NCBI GenBank assembly: GCA_021802115.1 | Contig: JAKABA010000160.1 | Span: 1-9,016 of the forward strand | DNA length: 9,016 nt | Source: a bacterium | Lineage (GTDB): Bacteria; Chloroflexota; Dormibacteria; UBA8260; Bog-877 | Direction of reading: 5' to 3' | Part shown: in pieces, positions 6,384 through 9,016 of the stretch | Layout: each line of letters starts with the position of its first letter | Numbering within the stretch: the first letter of the stretch is position 1 | Notes under the pieces: generated by a model | Seen by the model: only the letters and a program-made list of their open reading frames with translations | What the model was told of the DNA's origin: nothing | Database searches by the model: none | Position numbers and translations under genes: made by a program

Positions 6384-8402
6384 ATGCTCAACGTAGCCAT
6401 CCTGGGCCACAGTCACGACGGCAAGACGACCCTTGCGGAGGCGCTGCTGTTCGCCGCCGGGGTGGTGCCGCGGCTGGGGTCGACCGACCAGGGCACCGCC
6501 ACCCTGGACTACGAGCCCGAGGAGCAGCACCGGCACATGTCGGTCCAGCTGGGCCTGGCGAGCCTGGACTTCCAGGGCCACTCCCTGACCCTGCTCGACT
6601 GTCCCGGGTTCCAGGACTTCCAGGGCGAGGTGGTGGCGGCGCTGGCGGTGGCGGACGCGGCGGTGGTGGTGGTGGGCGCCACCTCCCCGGGGCACCTCGC
6701 GGTGGGCACCGAGTCGGCCTGGAGGGCACTGGCCGGGCGCCAGCTGCCCCGGATCGTGGTCCTGAGCAAGCTGGACAAGGAGCACGCCGACTTCCAGGGG
6801 ACGGTGGCGACCCTGAGGGAGCGGCTCAGCCCGCGCCCGATCCCGCTGCAGCTGCCGATCGGACAGGAGCATGGGTTCCGGGGCGCGGTCGACCTGCTGT
6901 CGGGACGGGCCCTGATCTTCGACGAGCGCGGGGGACACCGCGAGGAGGAACCGCCCCAGGAGCTGGCCGCGGAGCTGGAGGCGGCCCGCCAGGAGCTGGT
7001 GGAGGCGGTCTGCGAGTCCGACGACGCCCTCCTGGAGCGTTACCTGGAGGGCGAGCAACCCGGCCTCGACGAGCTCCAGTCGGCTCTGCTCCAGGCGACC
7101 GCCCAGGCCCGCCTCACCCCGGTCCTGGTAGCCGCTCCGGCCCGCGCCCTGGGCGCCGGCCGGGTCCTGGAGGCGCTCTGCTCCTGCCTGCCCCAGAGGG
7201 AGGACGGTCCCGACCAGGAGCCGGCCCGCCTGCGGGTCTTCAAGACGGTGGCGGACCCCTTCGGCAAGCTGTCCTACTTCAAGGTGATGGCGGGGACGGT
7301 GCGCGGGGATCTCCACCTGGTCAACGCCAGCAACGGTCACGAGGAGCGGATCCCCCGGCCCCTGCGGCCGCGGGGCCGCGGCCAGGAGCCGGTGACGGAG
7401 CTGGTGGCGGGCGATATCGGGGTGGCCACCAAGCTGGTGCACACCGCCACCGGGGACACCCTGGGCCCCAAGGGCTGCGCCCCGGAGCCGCCGCTGGAGT
7501 TCCCCTCGACCTCCTACACGATGGCGATCCGGCCCAAGAGCAAGGGGGATGAGGACAAGATCCACGCCGGGCTCAACCACCTGCTCGAGGAGGACCCGAC
7601 CCTGCGGGTGGAGCTGGAGCCGGTGACCAAAGAGACCCTCCTGCACGGCCTCGGCGACGTGCACCTGGAGGTGACCCTGGAGAAGCTGCGGCGCAAGTAC
7701 CAGGTGGAGGCGGTCCTGGCCACTCCCCAGGTCCCCTACCAGGAGTCGGTGCGGGGCACCGCGCGCCAGCAGCACCGCTACAAGAAGCAGTCCGGAGGCG
7801 CCGGGCTCTTCGGCGATTGCACGATCGAGCTGGAGCCGCTGCCCAGGGGGGAGGGCTTCGTGTTCGAGGACAAGATCTTCGGGGGCGCCATCCCCCAGCA
7901 GTTCCGGCCCTCGGTGGAGAAGGGGGTCCGGCAGACCCTGGAGCAGGGGGTCCTGGCCGGCTTCCCGGTGGTGGACGTGAAGGTCAAGCTGGTGGACGGC
8001 TCCACCCACCCGGTGGACGGCAAGGACATCGCCTTCCAGCTGGCCGGTGCGATGGCGATGCGGGAGGCGGTCGAGAAGGCCGGCCCCTACCTGCTGGAGC
8101 CGGTGATGGACGTGGAGGTGACGGTGCCCGAGGCCCAGATGGGCGATGTCATCGGGCATCTCAACGCCAAACGGGGGCGGATCGGCGGCATGATCCCCGC
8201 CCAGGAGGGCTTCGAGCGCGTCTCCGCCCAGGTCCCCCTGGCGGAGATGTACCACTTCCCGATCGAGCTGCGGGCGATGACCCAGGGCCGGGGCAGCTAC
8301 ACCATGCGCTTCAGCCACTATGAGGAGGTGCCGGCCCAGGTCGCCCAGCCGATCATCGAGGCGCACCGGGCGGCGCTGCACCAGAAGGAGGCGGCCTCCT
8401 GA
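6384..8402 (+). CDS. Elongation factor G-like translational GTPase, EF-G2 type
   Basis: 672 residues, ATG start, TGA stop. All five EF-G domains are present: GTPase (about 1-275), domain II (about 282-365), III (375-450), IV (452-570) and V (570-662). GTPase motifs: G1 GHSHDGKTT (8-16); switch-I region short and divergent, with HRHMSVQ (49-55) in place of the usual ERGITI; G3 DCPGF (72-76) in place of DTPGH; and G4 SKLDK (128-132). The His of DTPGH positions the attacking water in canonical EF-G; here Phe76 replaces it. Thermus EF-G-2 and related paralogues likewise carry a non-His residue. Domain IV keeps the YKKQSGGAGLFGD segment (466-478). It is therefore a paralogue, not the primary fusA, and its cellular role is not established; ribosome binding with slow or altered GTP hydrolysis is inference. 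No strong Shine-Dalgarno precedes the ATG, but the start sits just before the first beta strand (NVAILGH), as expected. It is divergent from folP. Confidence 0.93.
   Translation: MLNVAILGHSHDGKTTLAEALLFAAGVVPRLGSTDQGTATLDYEPEEQHRHMSVQLGLASLDFQGHSLTLLDCPGFQDFQGEVVAALAVADAAVVVVGATSPGHLAVGTESAWRALAGRQLPRIVVLSKLDKEHADFQGTVATLRERLSPRPIPLQLPIGQEHGFRGAVDLLSGRALIFDERGGHREEEPPQELAAELEAARQELVEAVCESDDALLERYLEGEQPGLDELQSALLQATAQARLTPVLVAAPARALGAGRVLEALCSCLPQREDGPDQEPARLRVFKTVADPFGKLSYFKVMAGTVRGDLHLVNASNGHEERIPRPLRPRGRGQEPVTELVAGDIGVATKLVHTATGDTLGPKGCAPEPPLEFPSTSYTMAIRPKSKGDEDKIHAGLNHLLEEDPTLRVELEPVTKETLLHGLGDVHLEVTLEKLRRKYQVEAVLATPQVPYQESVRGTARQQHRYKKQSGGAGLFGDCTIELEPLPRGEGFVFEDKIFGGAIPQQFRPSVEKGVRQTLEQGVLAGFPVVDVKVKLVDGSTHPVDGKDIAFQLAGAMAMREAVEKAGPYLLEPVMDVEVTVPEAQMGDVIGHLNAKRGRIGGMIPAQEGFERVSAQVPLAEMYHFPIELRAMTQGRGSYTMRFSHYEEVPAQVAQPIIEAHRAALHQKEAAS
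8386..8400. repeat. Inverted repeat at the end of the EF-G-like gene
   Basis: AGGAGG (8386-8391) and CCTCCT (8395-8400) are perfect arms with a CGG loop, covering the last codons and the first base of the stop. There is no U-tract, so it is not an intrinsic terminator. It also falls where a -35 for the downstream promoter would lie. The AGGAGG arm resembles a Shine-Dalgarno but has no start codon at a proper distance. Confidence 0.35.
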
Positions 8403-8408
8403 CCCTGG

Positions 8409-8417
8409 TGCTATAAT
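8409..8417 (+). promoter_or_regulatory. Extended -10 promoter of the pirin-family gene
   Basis: TGCTATAAT is a perfect TGn extended -10 with a consensus TATAAT hexamer (8412-8417), in an AT-rich island that stands out sharply in this GC-rich DNA. The predicted start of transcription is near 8424. No -35 consensus is visible 17 nt upstream, which extended -10 promoters can tolerate. It is correctly oriented for the ATG at 8480, giving a leader of about 56 nt. Confidence 0.65.
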
Positions 8418-8429
8418 TGCATGTGCAAT
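8416..8429. promoter_or_regulatory. Palindromic operator overlapping -10 and start of transcription
   Basis: ATTGCA (8416-8421) and TGCAAT (8424-8429) are perfect 6-bp inverted arms with a 2-nt centre. They overlap the last two bases of the -10 and cover the predicted start of transcription, where a bound dimer would block RNA polymerase. The TTGC-N4-GCAA core resembles half-site spacing of MarR-family operators; assigning that family is inference, since no regulator gene lies in the window. Confidence 0.55.
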
Positions 8430-8439
8430 CACTTAACGA

Positions 8440-8460
8440 CGGGCTCCTTCGGGAGGCCCG
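8440..8460 (+). promoter_or_regulatory. UUCG-capped hairpin in the pirin leader
   Basis: CGGGCTCC (8440-8447), loop TTCG (8448-8451), then GGAG (8452-8455), one bulged G (8456) and CCCG (8457-8460) form an eight-pair stem with the unusually stable UUCG tetraloop. It lies between the predicted transcription start and the Shine-Dalgarno AGGAG (8468-8472). No U-tract follows, so it is more likely a 5' leader stabiliser or translation modulator than a terminator. Confidence 0.5.
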
Positions 8461-8479
8461 CCAGCTCAGGAGCCAACCG

Positions 8480-9016
8480 ATGCCGGCCATCAGCGCGACC
8501 AACCCCCTGACCCTTCCTCGCATCCCGGAGCCGGAGACGGCGGCCGGGGAGCGCCAGGTGATCTCGGTCACCACCGCGCCGTCCGGCCTGGAGGGCGAGG
8601 GCTTTCCGGTGCGGCGGGCCTTCGCCGGGGTGTCACAGGCGCTGCTCGACCCCTTCGTCCACATGGACCAGATGGGCGAGGTCGAGTACCAGCCCGGGGA
8701 GCCCAAGGGGACCCCGTGGCATCCGCACCGGGGCTTCGAGACCGTGACCTACATGATCGACGGGACCTTCCAGCACCAGGACAGCAACGGCGGCGGTGGC
8801 CTGATCAGCGACGGGGACACCCAGTGGATGACCGCCGGCGCCGGGATCCTGCACATAGAGACCCCACCGGAGCGGCTGGTGGCCTCGGGGGGGCTCTTCC
8901 ACGGCATCCAGCTGTGGGTCAACCTGCCCAGCGCGCTGAAGTGGAGCCCGCCTCGCTACCAGGACATCCGCGGGGGCCAGGTGGCGCTGCTGGCGTCGGC
9001 CGACGGCGGCAGCCTG
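8480..9016 (+). CDS. Pirin-family bicupin protein (3' end outside window)
   Basis: 179 codons are open to the right edge; pirins are usually about 280-300 residues, so the second cupin is mostly missing. The ATG at 8480 has AGGAG (8468-8472) 7 nt upstream. The N-terminal cupin is typical: RRAFAG (45-50), DPFVHMDQM (57-65), WHPHRGFETVTYMIDG (80-95), HQDSNG (99-104) and MTAGAGILHIE (117-127). By alignment with human pirin the four metal ligands are His81, His83, His125 and Glu127, all present. GILHIE replaces the more usual GIVHSE. Bacterial pirins include quercetin 2,3-dioxygenases and regulators of central metabolism; the sequence does not say which applies. Residues 1-25 are an unremarkable extension before the cupin. 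The gene has its own promoter with an overlapping palindrome, suggesting inducible expression in response to a small molecule or stress (inference). Confidence 0.92.
   Translation, partial: MPAISATNPLTLPRIPEPETAAGERQVISVTTAPSGLEGEGFPVRRAFAGVSQALLDPFVHMDQMGEVEYQPGEPKGTPWHPHRGFETVTYMIDGTFQHQDSNGGGGLISDGDTQWMTAGAGILHIETPPERLVASGGLFHGIQLWVNLPSALKWSPPRYQDIRGGQVALLASADGGSL

Noticed and set aside
5010..8432. Very long open frame (over 1,100 codons) on the minus strand across the EF-G-like gene and folP
   Set aside because: It is antisense to two genes with complete family motifs, its translation is low-complexity (Gly, Arg, Pro, His, Leu runs), and long antisense frames are expected in DNA this GC-rich.
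8386..8460. Intrinsic terminator of the EF-G-like gene
   Set aside because: Both hairpins (8386-8400 and 8440-8460) lack a following T-run, and the second lies downstream of a consensus promoter, so it belongs to the pirin leader.

Overview
The window is a very GC-rich (around 70% by eye), gene-dense bacterial chromosome segment. I see no mobile elements, tRNA/rRNA genes, CRISPR arrays or phage genes. GTG and TTG starts, small overlaps between genes and the gene content suggest a high-GC soil-type lineage such as Dormibacterota/Chloroflexota or Actinomycetota. That placement is inference; no marker here fixes the phylum.

Layout, left to right. (1) Positions 1-2925, minus strand: a three-module PATAN/DUF4388-type protein (TTG start at 2925) lies upstream of a large lipoprotein with two Ig-like domains and a beta-propeller, which runs off the left edge. 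They are about 115 bp apart and may be co-transcribed. (2) Positions 3034-4691, plus strand: a FemAB/FemX-like peptidoglycan-bridge acyltransferase is translationally coupled (GTGA overlap, perfect AGGAGG) to an unrecognised 207-residue acidic protein with a Cys/His cluster. (3) Positions 4657-6301, minus strand: folP (with an N-terminal extension) and folK overlap by 8 bp and form a folate-biosynthesis pair. There is no folB between them. The end of folK overlaps the unknown gene convergently by 35 bp. (4) Positions 6384-8402, plus strand, divergent from folP: an EF-G2-type elongation-factor-G-like GTPase whose switch-II histidine is Phe. (5) Positions 8480-9016, plus strand, cut by the right edge: a pirin-family bicupin with its metal ligands intact. 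Its upstream region is the richest regulatory stretch in the window: an extended -10 promoter, an overlapping ATTGCA-TG-TGCAAT palindrome and a UUCG-capped hairpin.

Functionally this is mostly housekeeping (folate, cell wall, a translation-factor paralogue) plus two poorly characterised pairs: the PATAN protein with its lipoprotein, and the FemAB enzyme with its coupled Cys/His-rich partner. I found no convincing multi-gene novel system. The coupled unknown and the pirin control region are the most worthwhile leads. No stretch over 300 bp lacks a gene.
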